This document shows positions 6,731 to 15,698 of a DNA stretch of 64,000 nt, one piece after another. The notes below the pieces were generated by a model, which was not told the origin of the DNA, did not search any database, and was given only the letters and a program-made list of their open reading frames with translations. The DNA is taken from the NCBI GenBank assembly GCA_017427945.1, contig JAFRRT010000033.1, positions 1 through 64,000 of the forward strand, given 5' to 3'. The stretch is from Muribaculaceae bacterium. Its GTDB lineage: Bacteria > Bacteroidota > Bacteroidia > Bacteroidales > Muribaculaceae. The position numbers and the translations under genes were made by a program. Numbering within the stretch: position 1 is the stretch's first letter; the number at the start of each line of letters is the position of its first letter.

Positions 6731-9565
6731 ATGAAAATGAGAAAAATCTTTGCTGTAATGCTGCTGATGGTAATGGCATTCAGCGCTAATGTGATGACGG
6801 CCCAGGAGATGCCGACCATCCCCGTGGATGATGCCGTGCGTGTGGGTAAACTGCCCTGCGGTTTGACCTACTACATCCGCCACAACGACTATCCCGAGCA
6901 CCGCGTGAATTTCTATATCGCACAGCGCGTGGGTGCCTTGCAGGAGGAGGAGAGCCAGCGTGGTCTTGCCCACTTCCTGGAGCACATGGCCTTCAACGGC
7001 AGTGAGCACTTCAACGGCGAGGGCAAGGGCATCATCGACTATACCCGTTCGCTGGGTGTGAACTTCGGTGGCGACCTCAATGCCTACACCAGCATCGCCG
7101 AGACTGTCTATAACATCAACGATGTGCCCAGCACCCGCCAAAGCGCCATCGACTCATGTCTGCTCATCCTTAAGGACTGGAGCAACGGCCTGTTGCTCAC
7201 CGACGAGGAGATTGACAAGGAGCGTGGTGTCATCCATGAGGAGTGGCGTTTGGGCCAGGGTCCCGATATGCGCATGTTTGAGCGCCAGCTCGAGACATTG
7301 TATCCCGGCTCGAAGTACGGCAAGCGCTTCCCCATCGGTTTGATGAGCGTGGTTGACAACTTTGAATACAAAGAACTGCGTGACTATTACCACAAGTGGT
7401 ATCGTCCCGACAACCAGGCCCTGGTTATCGTTGGTGACGTGGATGTTGACCACATCGAGGCCCAGATTAAGGAGATGTATAAGAACTATCCTGCTCCCGA
7501 TCCCAATGCCGCCCAGGTGGTTGACGAGCCCGTGCCTGACAACGAGGAGCCCATCATCGTTGTTGACAAAGACAAGGAACAGCAGTACAGCCAAGTGTAC
7601 GTGATGTTCAAGCATGACGCCGTCGACAATGAGAACAAGACCACTGTGGACTATTTGGTTTATCAGTATGCCCAATACATCATTAGCTCCATGCTCAATG
7701 ACCGCTTGAATGAGAAGGCCCAGGAGCCTGATTGCCCCTTCAACCATGCTTCGGCCGACGACGACAGCTACATCTTCGCCAAGACCAAGGATGCCTTCGC
7801 TCTTGAGGCTATGCCCAAGGAGGGCCAGACCGAGGCTGCCACTCAGGCTCTGATGACCGAGGCCATGCGTGCCCTCAAATACGGCTTCACCGCTACCGAG
7901 TATGCCCGCGCCAAGGACAATTACGTCAGCTGGCTTGAGAAGCAGTACAACGAGCGCGACAAAGTGTCGAATGCCACCTACGCCTACCGCTACTACCGCA
8001 ACTACCTCGACAACGAGCCCATGCCCTCGGTTGAGCAGCGTTACCAGTGGATGAGCATGATCATTCCCAACATCACCGTTGATATGATTAACGGCATGCT
8101 TCCTGAACTCATCAGCGATGGCAACAAGAACCTCGTTATCATGAACTTCAACCAAGAGAAGGACGGTGCCGTTTATCCCACTGCCGAAAGCCTGATGACC
8201 GCCATCAACACTGCCCGCAACAGCAACATCGAAGCCTATGTGGACAATGTGAAGGACGAGCCCCTGATGACTCAAATGCCCAAGGCTGGCAAGATTGTCA
8301 AGGAGAGCGAGAACACCACCTTTGGCTACAAGGAACTGGAGCTGAGCAACGGTGCCCGTGTTATCCTCAAGAAGACCGACTTCAAGCAGGATGAGATTCG
8401 CATGAGCGCCTTCCAGCGTGGTGGCCAGTCACTCTATGAAGAGAAAGACAGGATGAACCTGCAGATGCTTAGCCAACTTAACAGCTTTACCGGTGTGGGT
8501 TCCTTCAACAACACCGAACTTGACAAGGCCCTCGCCGGCAAACAGGCCAGCGCCTACCTGAACATCGGCAACATGACCGACGGTATCAGCGGCCAGTCCA
8601 CCATCAAGGATCTGGAGACCATGTTCCAGCTTGTTTACCTCAAGTTCACTGCCCTGAACAAGGACGAGAAGAAGTTCAACCAGATCATGGGTATCATGGA
8701 GACTCAGTTGAAGAACAAGTCATTCCAGCCCGAAAGCGTGTTGAGCGACACCTTGATGTATGTCATGAACGACCGCACCTGGCGCGCCAAGCCCGTGAAT
8801 GTCGAGGACCTGAAAGAGGTTAACCTGGACCGCATCATGGAGATTGCCAAGGAGCGCACCGCCAATGCCGCCAACTACACCTTCACTTTCGTGGGTGCCT
8901 TTGACGAGGCTACCATCCGCCCGCTCATCGAGCAATACATTGCAAGCCTGCCCGCCAAGAAGGGCGTGAAGAGCAACTGGAAGGGCTACCAGACCTTCCC
9001 CAAGGGTGAGACTCTGAACCACTTCACCCACAAGATGGAGACCCCGAAGGACTATGAGGTAGTCGTTTGGCACGACACCGAGATTCCCTACAGCCTGGAG
9101 AACAGCATCAAGACCGACATCCTGGGTCAGATTCTGAGCCGCGTTTATCTGCAGAAGATCCGCGAGGATGCCGGTGCCGCCTACTCGGCATTTGCCCAGG
9201 GAGGCATGGCATTCACCGGTAAAGGCTACATCACCCAAGTGCTCGCTGTATGCCCCGTTAAGCCCGAATTTAAGGACGAGGCCCTGAAGATCATGAAGGA
9301 CGAAATGGTCAAGGCCTGCAGCGAAATTGACGCCACCGCCCTGAAGGAGGCCCAGGAGAACCTGGTTAAAGACCACGCCACCTACATGAAGGAGAACTGG
9401 TACTGGTTGAGCAATATCCAACAGTACCTCATCTTCGGCCAGGATGACATGACGGGCTATGAGCAGATTGTGAAGGCCCAGACTCCCGAGTCGATCGCCG
9501 CCTTTGCCCGCCAGCTCTACAATGCCGGCAACCGCATCGAGGTTGTGATGACCCCTGCCGAGTAA
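6731..9565 (+). CDS. M16 family zinc metallopeptidase, two-domain
   Basis: This 944-residue exported peptidase has a signal peptide ending near 'ANVMTAQ'. The inverted zinc motif HxxEH is at residues 81-85 ('HFLEHMAF'), and the third ligand glutamate is probably in 'AETVYNIND'. A second M16 half begins near residue 530 and lacks HxxEH, as is normal for the family. Such insulinase-type proteins degrade peptides in the periplasm or at the surface. The start is the ATG at 6731; a TTG at 6725 is in frame but less likely. It appears to stand alone, ahead of a large hairpin. Confidence 0.92.
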   Translation: MKMRKIFAVMLLMVMAFSANVMTAQEMPTIPVDDAVRVGKLPCGLTYYIRHNDYPEHRVNFYIAQRVGALQEEESQRGLAHFLEHMAFNGSEHFNGEGKGIIDYTRSLGVNFGGDLNAYTSIAETVYNINDVPSTRQSAIDSCLLILKDWSNGLLLTDEEIDKERGVIHEEWRLGQGPDMRMFERQLETLYPGSKYGKRFPIGLMSVVDNFEYKELRDYYHKWYRPDNQALVIVGDVDVDHIEAQIKEMYKNYPAPDPNAAQVVDEPVPDNEEPIIVVDKDKEQQYSQVYVMFKHDAVDNENKTTVDYLVYQYAQYIISSMLNDRLNEKAQEPDCPFNHASADDDSYIFAKTKDAFALEAMPKEGQTEAATQALMTEAMRALKYGFTATEYARAKDNYVSWLEKQYNERDKVSNATYAYRYYRNYLDNEPMPSVEQRYQWMSMIIPNITVDMINGMLPELISDGNKNLVIMNFNQEKDGAVYPTAESLMTAINTARNSNIEAYVDNVKDEPLMTQMPKAGKIVKESENTTFGYKELELSNGARVILKKTDFKQDEIRMSAFQRGGQSLYEEKDRMNLQMLSQLNSFTGVGSFNNTELDKALAGKQASAYLNIGNMTDGISGQSTIKDLETMFQLVYLKFTALNKDEKKFNQIMGIMETQLKNKSFQPESVLSDTLMYVMNDRTWRAKPVNVEDLKEVNLDRIMEIAKERTANAANYTFTFVGAFDEATIRPLIEQYIASLPAKKGVKSNWKGYQTFPKGETLNHFTHKMETPKDYEVVVWHDTEIPYSLENSIKTDILGQILSRVYLQKIREDAGAAYSAFAQGGMAFTGKGYITQVLAVCPVKPEFKDEALKIMKDEMVKACSEIDATALKEAQENLVKDHATYMKENWYWLSNIQQYLIFGQDDMTGYEQIVKAQTPESIAAFARQLYNAGNRIEVVMTPAE

Positions 9566-9582
9566 TAACCAAACCCGAATGC

Positions 9583-9640
9583 TTTTGACAATAATGAGCT
9601 GGGATCTCTTGATGAGAATCCTGGCTCATTATTGTCAAAA
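9583..9640. other. Perfect 17-bp inverted repeat after the M16 gene
   Basis: TTTTGACAATAATGAGC (9583-9599) is repeated in inverse at 9624-9640 with a 24-base loop. No T run follows the + strand stem, so it is not a classical rho-independent terminator. It may protect the 3' end of the peptidase mRNA or end transcription by another route. Confidence 0.7.
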
Positions 9641-9687
9641 CTAGGGGTAACATCATCAAACCACGCCATCAGCAAAAAACAATCATT

Positions 9688-10563
9688 ATGAAATCTATAC
9701 AAAAAAGAATCCTGATTGCCTTTGGCCTGTTGGTCATTGTCGGCGCATTGGTTTTCACCACCTCTTGCGGTCCGAAGAAGCACAAAATCGAAGACAGCAC
9801 GGTGTTGCCTTTCAAGGACAAGGCCGAACTCGACAGTTTACTTGCCTTTCCCATCCTGCCCGAGTACACCATCGAGGAGTATTATACCAAAACCGATTTT
9901 GTAGATGGTGACGAACGATTCGTTGTGTGCTGTAAATTCCTGGAGGAAGTTCCTCCAGCCAAGGTTCAAGAAATCGTGGCTCAGGTCGATGATAATCAAT
10001 ACCCAGAATGGCACACATTCGATTTGGGTAAGGAGAACAACATGCGGCTCTTCTTTAACCTCGACACCACATTGGCAGCCGACCGGAAGAGGCCCGATAT
10101 CCTGGGCGACAAGATCCACGTCGAGATTGAAATGATGTGCAGGAAGACAGATTCCTGGAAGGGATTTGAGGTCGTGTTCAGGAACGATCTTGCCGACTAC
10201 AGTGTCGTCTATGACCGCGACTCGCTCTCCAAGATGCTGGGCGTGGAGTTTCCCCCGCTGACCGAGAGTAGCCGAATCGATCAACTCATCTTTTATGATT
10301 TCGACACGATACCATCTGAGGAATTCTACCAAGCCCTTGAGAAGGCTCCTCATTGGACTGTTTCCCCTCATAAAGGTATCACGATGTATTTTTATGACTA
10401 TGATGACGGGGATGTTTGGACTACAGCCGACCTCGTCAAAGGCGATACCAACTTTTCCTTTGAACGGAGGAAATCACTTGGAATTGGCAAAGACGCCAGC
10501 GTCTTCGACTATTTAAAGCATTGGTTTTCGAATTTCTTCGACAAGAAACAGAACAGTGAGTAA
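9688..10563 (+). CDS. Hypothetical lipoprotein
   Basis: This 291-residue protein has a lipoprotein signal: a hydrophobic segment at residues 9-25, then 'TTSCG' with the acylated cysteine near residue 27. The remainder is acidic and aromatic-rich with no recognised domain, and ends in a hydrophilic tail. It lies 122 bases after the M16 peptidase, separated by the inverted repeat, so co-transcription is uncertain. I do not recognise the family. Confidence 0.7.
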   Translation: MKSIQKRILIAFGLLVIVGALVFTTSCGPKKHKIEDSTVLPFKDKAELDSLLAFPILPEYTIEEYYTKTDFVDGDERFVVCCKFLEEVPPAKVQEIVAQVDDNQYPEWHTFDLGKENNMRLFFNLDTTLAADRKRPDILGDKIHVEIEMMCRKTDSWKGFEVVFRNDLADYSVVYDRDSLSKMLGVEFPPLTESSRIDQLIFYDFDTIPSEEFYQALEKAPHWTVSPHKGITMYFYDYDDGDVWTTADLVKGDTNFSFERRKSLGIGKDASVFDYLKHWFSNFFDKKQNSE

Positions 10564-10839
10564 AAATGATTTCAAATCCACTGCTTGCCTGAATTACACT
10601 AACAGAAAGGCGATAAGTCCCGTGAAATAAACGACAAGCAAATAGTTTCATCAATTTGGGGGCCGGCAGTTTGCAACAATCTGCCGGTCCCTACTTTCCC
10701 AGGGTACTGAGTGACGGACGGATAGGCTGCAGTAGTATGATGATGGGTGCGGAAAAAGGGTGTTTTGGTTAAAAGTGTCAAATAATTAGACAATTTGGTG
10801 TATATTTTTTTGACAATCGCCATTTTTGAGGTAGAAAAA
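10564..10839. other. Intergenic region with one GC-rich hairpin
   Basis: CCGGCAG (10663-10669) and CTGCCGG (10681-10687) form a hairpin that may end the lipoprotein transcript, although the sequence after it (tccctacttt) is only weakly T-rich. No gene is seen. Confidence 0.45.
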
Positions 10840-10872
10840 CTTGACACGGTTTTTACTGGTGCAGTAAATTTG
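10840..10872 (+). promoter_or_regulatory. Promoter for the 28-residue peptide
   Basis: CTTG at 10840-10843, 21 bases, then TAaaTTTG at 10865-10872. Transcription should begin near 10879, leaving a leader of about 66 bases before ATG 10945. Confidence 0.65.
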
Positions 10873-10944
10873 TGACAGCGAAAGGGAAAACCTCTTTTGA
10901 TGAAAAGAGTAACAAACAGGTAAAAACAATAAAACTTCACGACA

Positions 10945-11031
10945 ATGGGAACGCAAATCTGTATCGTATCAATCACAATGATTGTCATGGCAATCGTCGC
11001 CATTCTTTCCTCGCTTATCATGAGCATGTGA
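10945..11031 (+). CDS. Putative 28-residue membrane peptide
   Basis: The frame from ATG 10945 to TGA 11029-11031 encodes 28 residues beginning 'MGTQICIVSITMIVMAIVAI'. Nearly all of it is one transmembrane-length hydrophobic segment. A promoter lies upstream (10840-10872) and a terminator downstream (11168-11205), so it forms its own transcript of about 330 bases. It resembles the peptide at 6256. Its neighbour downstream is a NatAB-like exporter. Possible roles, all inferred, are a small regulator of the exporter or a membrane-active peptide. The transcript could alternatively be a small RNA. Confidence 0.5.
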   Translation: MGTQICIVSITMIVMAIVAILSSLIMSM

Positions 11032-11167
11032 GAAGACAACCGGTAGTTATTTGGATGATAATCACAATTTCTTCATAAGAGCATATTCATCATGCTTGTA
11101 AAAGACTAAACATTATTGGATGAATTTGAACAAGTTAATGGTCATGTGGCACAAGATTCAGTGACAC

Positions 11168-11205
11168 CAAACTCCAGGTGGGGAACCCTACTTGGAGTTT
11201 TTTTG
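11168..11205 (+). terminator. Terminator of the small peptide transcript
   Basis: The stem AACTCCAgGT / ACTTGGAGTT (one G-T pair) is followed by a run of seven or more T residues ending near 11205. Confidence 0.8.
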
Positions 11206-11245
11206 AATAAAAAAGAGGGGTGAAGATGTAGTTTTTGAGCCATTG

Positions 11246-11277
11246 TTTACGTCTAAAGGTTAAAAAAAGTACTTTTG
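11246..11277 (+). promoter_or_regulatory. Likely promoter of the NatAB-like operon
   Basis: A TActTTTG box lies at 11270-11277. A partial -33 box (TTTA, 11246-11249) sits 20 bases upstream. The ATG follows at 11342. Confidence 0.55.
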
Positions 11278-11341
11278 CAGTAAAAAATCAACCCACGCGC
11301 CCTCATGACATTGGTCGCGGCGCGAATAAAAAAGTAGAAAA

Positions 11342-12259
11342 ATGGCTTATCTTGACATTAACAACGTGGTGAAGCGCTACGAGGAGCATACCGCCCTGGA
11401 CCATGTTTCCATGCAGGTGGAACAAGGCTGCATCTACGGCCTGCTGGGTCCCAACGGAGCCGGTAAGAGCACCTTGATACGCATCATCAACCGCATCCTC
11501 GCCGCCGACGAGGGCACTGTCACACTCAACGGCAAAAAGATGACCGACGATGACATCGCACAAATCGGCTACCTGCCCGAAGAACGCGGGCTGTACAAGA
11601 AAATGAAAGTGGGCGACCACATCGTTTACCTGGGCCGTCTCAAAGGCATGACCAAAGCCGACGCCGTTTCATCGATGCACTGGTGGCTCGACCGCTTTGA
11701 CCTCAAGAAATGGGAAAACAAGAAAGTGGAAGCCCTGTCCAAGGGTATGCAGCAAAAGGTGCAATTCATCGGCACCGTCATCCATCGTCCCCCGCTGCTC
11801 ATCTTTGATGAACCTTTCTCGGGGTTTGACCCGGTGAATGCCGACCAGTTGAAGGTCGAGATTCTTGCCCTGCGCGAACAGGGAAGCACCATTCTGTTCT
11901 CGACCCACAACATGTCGTCGGTCGAGGAAGTGTGCCAGCAGATTACCCTGCTCAACCATGCCCAGGTGGTACTCACCGGCAGTGTTGACGAGGTGAAACA
12001 GCAGCACAAGAAGAACATCATCGCCGTAGAAACGACCGATGCCATTGAGACCAATCCCGCCATGTTCACCATCTTGCCGCCCGAAGCCGGTCGGCGCGCT
12101 ACCCACATCAAGCTCGCCCATGGCGTTCAGGTACGCGAAGCCATCGCATGGCTCAACGAGCATTGTCACTTGACAGGCTTCACCGAGGTGCTGCCCAGCA
12201 TGCATGAGATATTTGTCGAGACCGTTAAATCCACTAAAACCGCAGACAACAATGAATAA
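11342..12259 (+). CDS. ABC exporter ATP-binding protein, NatA-like
   Basis: This 305-residue protein has Walker A 'GPNGAGKST', signature 'LSKGMQQK', Walker B 'LLIFDEP' with 'FSGFDP', and the switch 'STHN'. The last 80 residues form the C-terminal extension seen in NatA-like ATPases (DUF4162 region). It overlaps the permease start at 12252 by eight bases. The pair probably exports sodium ions or drugs, by analogy with NatAB; the substrate is not provable from sequence. Confidence 0.9.
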   Translation: MAYLDINNVVKRYEEHTALDHVSMQVEQGCIYGLLGPNGAGKSTLIRIINRILAADEGTVTLNGKKMTDDDIAQIGYLPEERGLYKKMKVGDHIVYLGRLKGMTKADAVSSMHWWLDRFDLKKWENKKVEALSKGMQQKVQFIGTVIHRPPLLIFDEPFSGFDPVNADQLKVEILALREQGSTILFSTHNMSSVEEVCQQITLLNHAQVVLTGSVDEVKQQHKKNIIAVETTDAIETNPAMFTILPPEAGRRATHIKLAHGVQVREAIAWLNEHCHLTGFTEVLPSMHEIFVETVKSTKTADNNE

Positions 12260-13523
12260 GCTACGCCTCATCATCGCCCGAGAATATATGTCGCTTGTAG
12301 GGAGCAAGTCGTTCATCATCATGACGCTGCTCATCCCCTTCCTGTTCATCATCATTGCTGCTGTGCCTGTAGGCATGGCCTGGCTGAATGACAAGGGCAG
12401 CGACGTCCAGCAGATAGCCGTTATCGACGAGACCGACCATTATGCAGCAGCGCTGCACAGCGATGACATGTACAACTTTGTCATCATCAAGGGAGATACG
12501 ACTGCCGCTTATCCCATCAAGGTCGTCATCCCGCGCGACGTTGACAGCACCGGTGTTGTCAACATCTATAGCGAGGGAACTATCACGCCTGCCTTGGTTT
12601 CTTTGATTCGCAACACCTTGAGTGACACCATCCAGAATGCCCACCTTGCCAACATGGGCATTCCCAACCTGCAACAGATGGTCGAGAAAGCACAAGTAAA
12701 TATTGACGTGCGCAGTATCAAGTTGAGTGAATCAGGCGAACAGGAATCGTCGACCGATGCCGCTATGGGACTGGGCTTCATCCTGTCGTTCATTACCTAT
12801 ATGTTTGTTCTCATGTATGGCGCCATGATCATGAACAGCGTCATCGAGGAGAAGACCAACCGCATCGTCGAAGTGGTGGTAAGCAGTTGCCGCCCCTTCC
12901 AGCTGATGCTGGGAAAAATCATTGGTGTGGGACTGGTTGGCTTGACGCAGATGGCCATCTGGATTGTCCTGCTGGGCATCATCGGCACCGTTGCCGGCAG
13001 TATGCTGGGGTTGGGTAACATGGCTGCAGCCGGTGCGACAACCGAGGCGATGGCTGCTACCCAGGACATGGGATTCATGGAGAGCATCATGAAACAGGTG
13101 CTGACCATCAACTATGTGCCCATCATCATCAACTTCGTGCTCTACTTCATAGGCGGCTACCTGCTCTACAGCGCACTGTTTGCAGGTCTGGGCTCGGCAG
13201 TCGATCAGGCCAGTGACGCATCACAGTTCACCACGCCTGTCATCCTGATTATGCTCATCGCTTTCTATGCCGGTATTGCCTGTGCCGAGAATCCCACCGG
13301 ACCCATCGCCGTGTGGTGCTCCATCATCCCGTTCACCTCTCCCGTGGTGATGATGGTGAGACTGCCCTTCGGCGTTCCCACGTGGCAACTGGCATTGAGT
13401 ATCTTCCTGCTGTTTGCCACTGCGCTGGCCATCATCTGGCTTGCAGGCCGCATCTACCGTCGCGGCATCCTGCACTACGGCCAGAAGGCATCCTTCGGCA
13501 CCCTGCTTAAGTGGATCAAATAA
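12252..13523 (+). CDS. ABC-2 family permease, NatB-like
   Basis: This 423-residue membrane protein has one N-terminal transmembrane helix (near residues 20-40), an extracytoplasmic domain of about 130 residues, and a block of five or six helices from residue 165 on. This NatB/YhaP layout matches ABC2_membrane_3. I chose the ATG at 12252 because the protein begins 'MNKLRLIIAREYMSLVGSKS', the usual family start, and it overlaps the upstream stop. A terminator follows at 13548. Confidence 0.9.
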   Translation: MNKLRLIIAREYMSLVGSKSFIIMTLLIPFLFIIIAAVPVGMAWLNDKGSDVQQIAVIDETDHYAAALHSDDMYNFVIIKGDTTAAYPIKVVIPRDVDSTGVVNIYSEGTITPALVSLIRNTLSDTIQNAHLANMGIPNLQQMVEKAQVNIDVRSIKLSESGEQESSTDAAMGLGFILSFITYMFVLMYGAMIMNSVIEEKTNRIVEVVVSSCRPFQLMLGKIIGVGLVGLTQMAIWIVLLGIIGTVAGSMLGLGNMAAAGATTEAMAATQDMGFMESIMKQVLTINYVPIIINFVLYFIGGYLLYSALFAGLGSAVDQASDASQFTTPVILIMLIAFYAGIACAENPTGPIAVWCSIIPFTSPVVMMVRLPFGVPTWQLALSIFLLFATALAIIWLAGRIYRRGILHYGQKASFGTLLKWIK

Positions 13524-13547
13524 CGTAAGGATATACCCTCATTACCA

Positions 13548-13587
13548 TCGAGGCCGCGGCATCTCTTGCCGCGGTCTCGACTTTTTT
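13548..13587 (+). terminator. Terminator after the NatAB-like operon
   Basis: TCGAGgCCGCGGC pairs with GCCGCGGtCTCGA around a 7-base loop, and six T residues follow. Confidence 0.85.
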
Positions 13588-13621
13588 ACCCTCCAACGGC
13601 CTGAAAACGAAGAATTCTATG

Positions 13622-13629
13622 TACTTTTG
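13622..13629 (+). promoter_or_regulatory. -7 box upstream of miaB
   Basis: TActTTTG lies 20 bases before the ATG at 13649. No good TTTG is seen at the expected -33 distance. Confidence 0.5.
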
Positions 13630-13648
13630 CAACTATAAATAAGTACAA

Positions 13649-15019
13649 ATGGCAATGGAATTGAAATATGATGCCCATGGCGACGCTCCCAAGCGGCTGT
13701 TGCTGGAAACCTACGGCTGCCAGATGAACGTTGCCGACAGTGAAGTGGTCGCCACGGTGATGAAGATGGCGGGTTATGAGACCTGTGAAACCATCGACGA
13801 GGCCGACGCGATATTCATCAACACCTGCTCGGTGCGCGATAATGCCGAGCAACGCATTTTCTCACGATTGAACCAGTTGAACGCCCTGCGCCACAAGCGG
13901 CAACGGCGACTCATCATAGGTATCATCGGCTGTATGGCCGAGCGCATGAAAGATGAACTGATCAACAATCACGGGGTGGACCTTGTGGCTGGTCCCGATG
14001 CCTATCTTGAACTGCCTTCGCTCATCGGCCTCGCCGAGCGCGGCGAGAAAGCCATCAATACAGAACTGTCTACCACCGAGACCTACCGCGACATCATTCC
14101 GTCGCGCGTGGGCGGCAGCAAGGTGAGCGGTTTCATCAGCATCATGAGGGGCTGCAACAACTTCTGCACCTACTGTATCGTGCCCTACACCCGAGGCCGT
14201 GAGCGCAGCCGTGAGCCGCAGAGCATCCTGAACGAGCTGGCCGACCTGCGGGAACGCGGCTTCAAGGAAGTCACCCTGCTGGGGCAGAACGTCAATTCCT
14301 ACCTGTATAAGCCCGCCGACGGCGGTGAACACGTCGATTTGGCTCGCCTGCTGGCCATGGTGGCCGATGCCGCTCCCGAGATGCGTGTGCGTTTTACCAC
14401 CAGCAACCCCGAGGACCTGAGCGATGCCATCATCGACACGATGGCCACTCACGCCAACATCTGCAACCACATCCACCTGCCGGTGCAGAGCGGCAGCAAC
14501 AAGGTGCTGAAACTGATGAACCGTAAATATACCCGCGAGTGGTATCTGGACCGCATTGCACGCATCCGTGTCGCTATGCCCGATTGCGGCATCTCGACCG
14601 ATATGTTCACGGGCTTCCACGACGAGACCGAGGAGGACTTCCAGAAGACGCTCTCGCTGATGCGCGAAGTGGGGTTTGACTCGTCGTTCATGTTCAAGTA
14701 CAGCGAGCGTCCCGGCACTTTTGCCGCCAAAAATCTGCCCGACAACGTCCCCGAAGATGTGAAAATCGACCGCCTGAACCGCATGATTGCCTTGCAGAAC
14801 GAACTGTCGCTGTGCAGCAACCGTGCCGACGTGGGCAAGACATTTGAAGTGCTTGTCGAGGGCTACAGCAAGCGCAGCCGCGACGACATGTTCGGCCGCA
14901 CGCCGCAAAACAAAGTTGTCGTCTTTCCCGCCAGCGGCGAGAAACCCGGCGACAAGGTGATGTGCCGCGTGTTGAGCGCATCAAGCGCCACCCTGATGGG
15001 TGAACGCATCACTGAATAA
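13649..15019 (+). CDS. miaB: tRNA-2-methylthio-N6-dimethylallyladenosine synthase
   Basis: This is a 456-residue radical SAM methylthiotransferase. The N-terminal UPF0004 domain carries cluster cysteines in 'ETYGCQMN', 'NTCSV' and 'IGCMAE'. The radical SAM cluster is CxxxCxxC in 'GCNNFCTYC', and the last 60 residues form a TRAM domain. It adds the methylthio group to i6A37 of tRNAs reading UNN codons, including tRNA-Leu(CAA) of the kind encoded at 30768. An ATG two codons later (13655) is also possible. Confidence 0.95.
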   Translation: MAMELKYDAHGDAPKRLLLETYGCQMNVADSEVVATVMKMAGYETCETIDEADAIFINTCSVRDNAEQRIFSRLNQLNALRHKRQRRLIIGIIGCMAERMKDELINNHGVDLVAGPDAYLELPSLIGLAERGEKAINTELSTTETYRDIIPSRVGGSKVSGFISIMRGCNNFCTYCIVPYTRGRERSREPQSILNELADLRERGFKEVTLLGQNVNSYLYKPADGGEHVDLARLLAMVADAAPEMRVRFTTSNPEDLSDAIIDTMATHANICNHIHLPVQSGSNKVLKLMNRKYTREWYLDRIARIRVAMPDCGISTDMFTGFHDETEEDFQKTLSLMREVGFDSSFMFKYSERPGTFAAKNLPDNVPEDVKIDRLNRMIALQNELSLCSNRADVGKTFEVLVEGYSKRSRDDMFGRTPQNKVVVFPASGEKPGDKVMCRVLSASSATLMGERITE

Positions 15020-15029
15020 GCGCGGGATT

Positions 15030-15061
15030 ATTGCACAATCAAGAAGATTTTTTTACCTTTG
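15030..15061 (+). promoter_or_regulatory. Promoter of the DUF4254-GT9 operon
   Basis: ATTG at 15030-15033, 20 bases, then TAccTTTG at 15054-15061. The ATG follows at 15093. Confidence 0.7.
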
Positions 15062-15092
15062 CCACAACGCTAAGCGATTAAACAACAACGAT

Positions 15093-15698
15093 ATGACTTT
15101 TGCCAACAATTGTAACAAGATATTTGATGAAACGGTGAAGCTTTATCACGTCACCGATGACGTTGACGCCGTGTTCAACAACCCTTATGATGAAAACTCC
15201 ATTGAGGGAAAACTGACTCGCAAAAACTGGATTGACGCTGTGCAGTGGCACCTTGAGGACATCATCCGCGACGAGGGAATTGACCCTGTCGAGGCATTGG
15301 CCCTGAAGCGCCGCATCGACCGCAGCAACCAGGACCGCACCGACCTGGTGGAAGAGATTGACGCCTACTTCCGCCAGCAATATGCCGGAGTGGCTATCCT
15401 GCCCGATGCCACCATCAATACCGAGAGCCCTGCTTGGGCCATCGACCGCCTGTCAATTCTTGCGCTCAAAATCTGGCACATGCGTGAGCAGACCGAGCGC
15501 ACCGATGCCGACAGTAACCACATTGCCAAATGCCGAGCCAAACTCGATGTGCTGCTGGAACAACGCAAAGACCTGACAACCGCCATCGACCAACTGCTCG
15601 ACGACATCGCCGCTGGACGCAAGTTCATGAAGGTGTACATGCAGATGAAGATGTATAACGACCCCGACACCAATCCTGTATTATATGGCAAAAAGTGA
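15093..15698 (+). CDS. DUF4254 domain-containing protein
   Basis: This 201-residue, mostly helical cytoplasmic protein begins 'MTFANNCNKIFDETVKLYH' and matches the DUF4254 pattern of Bacteroidetes. I chose the ATG at 15093 because upstream in-frame codons overlap the promoter. Its last 14 bases overlap the glycosyltransferase gene. DUF4254 genes commonly sit beside GT9 genes, which suggests a shared role in envelope glycan synthesis; its own activity is unknown. Confidence 0.85.
   Translation: MTFANNCNKIFDETVKLYHVTDDVDAVFNNPYDENSIEGKLTRKNWIDAVQWHLEDIIRDEGIDPVEALALKRRIDRSNQDRTDLVEEIDAYFRQQYAGVAILPDATINTESPAWAIDRLSILALKIWHMREQTERTDADSNHIAKCRAKLDVLLEQRKDLTTAIDQLLDDIAAGRKFMKVYMQMKMYNDPDTNPVLYGKK

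Noticed and set aside
7154-8275. 373-codon open frame opposite the M16 peptidase
   Set aside because: It is antisense to an intact peptidase with HxxEH and has no motif of its own.
13862-14908. 348-codon open frame opposite miaB
   Set aside because: miaB is complete with all cluster cysteines; the antisense frame is His/Val-rich shadow sequence.
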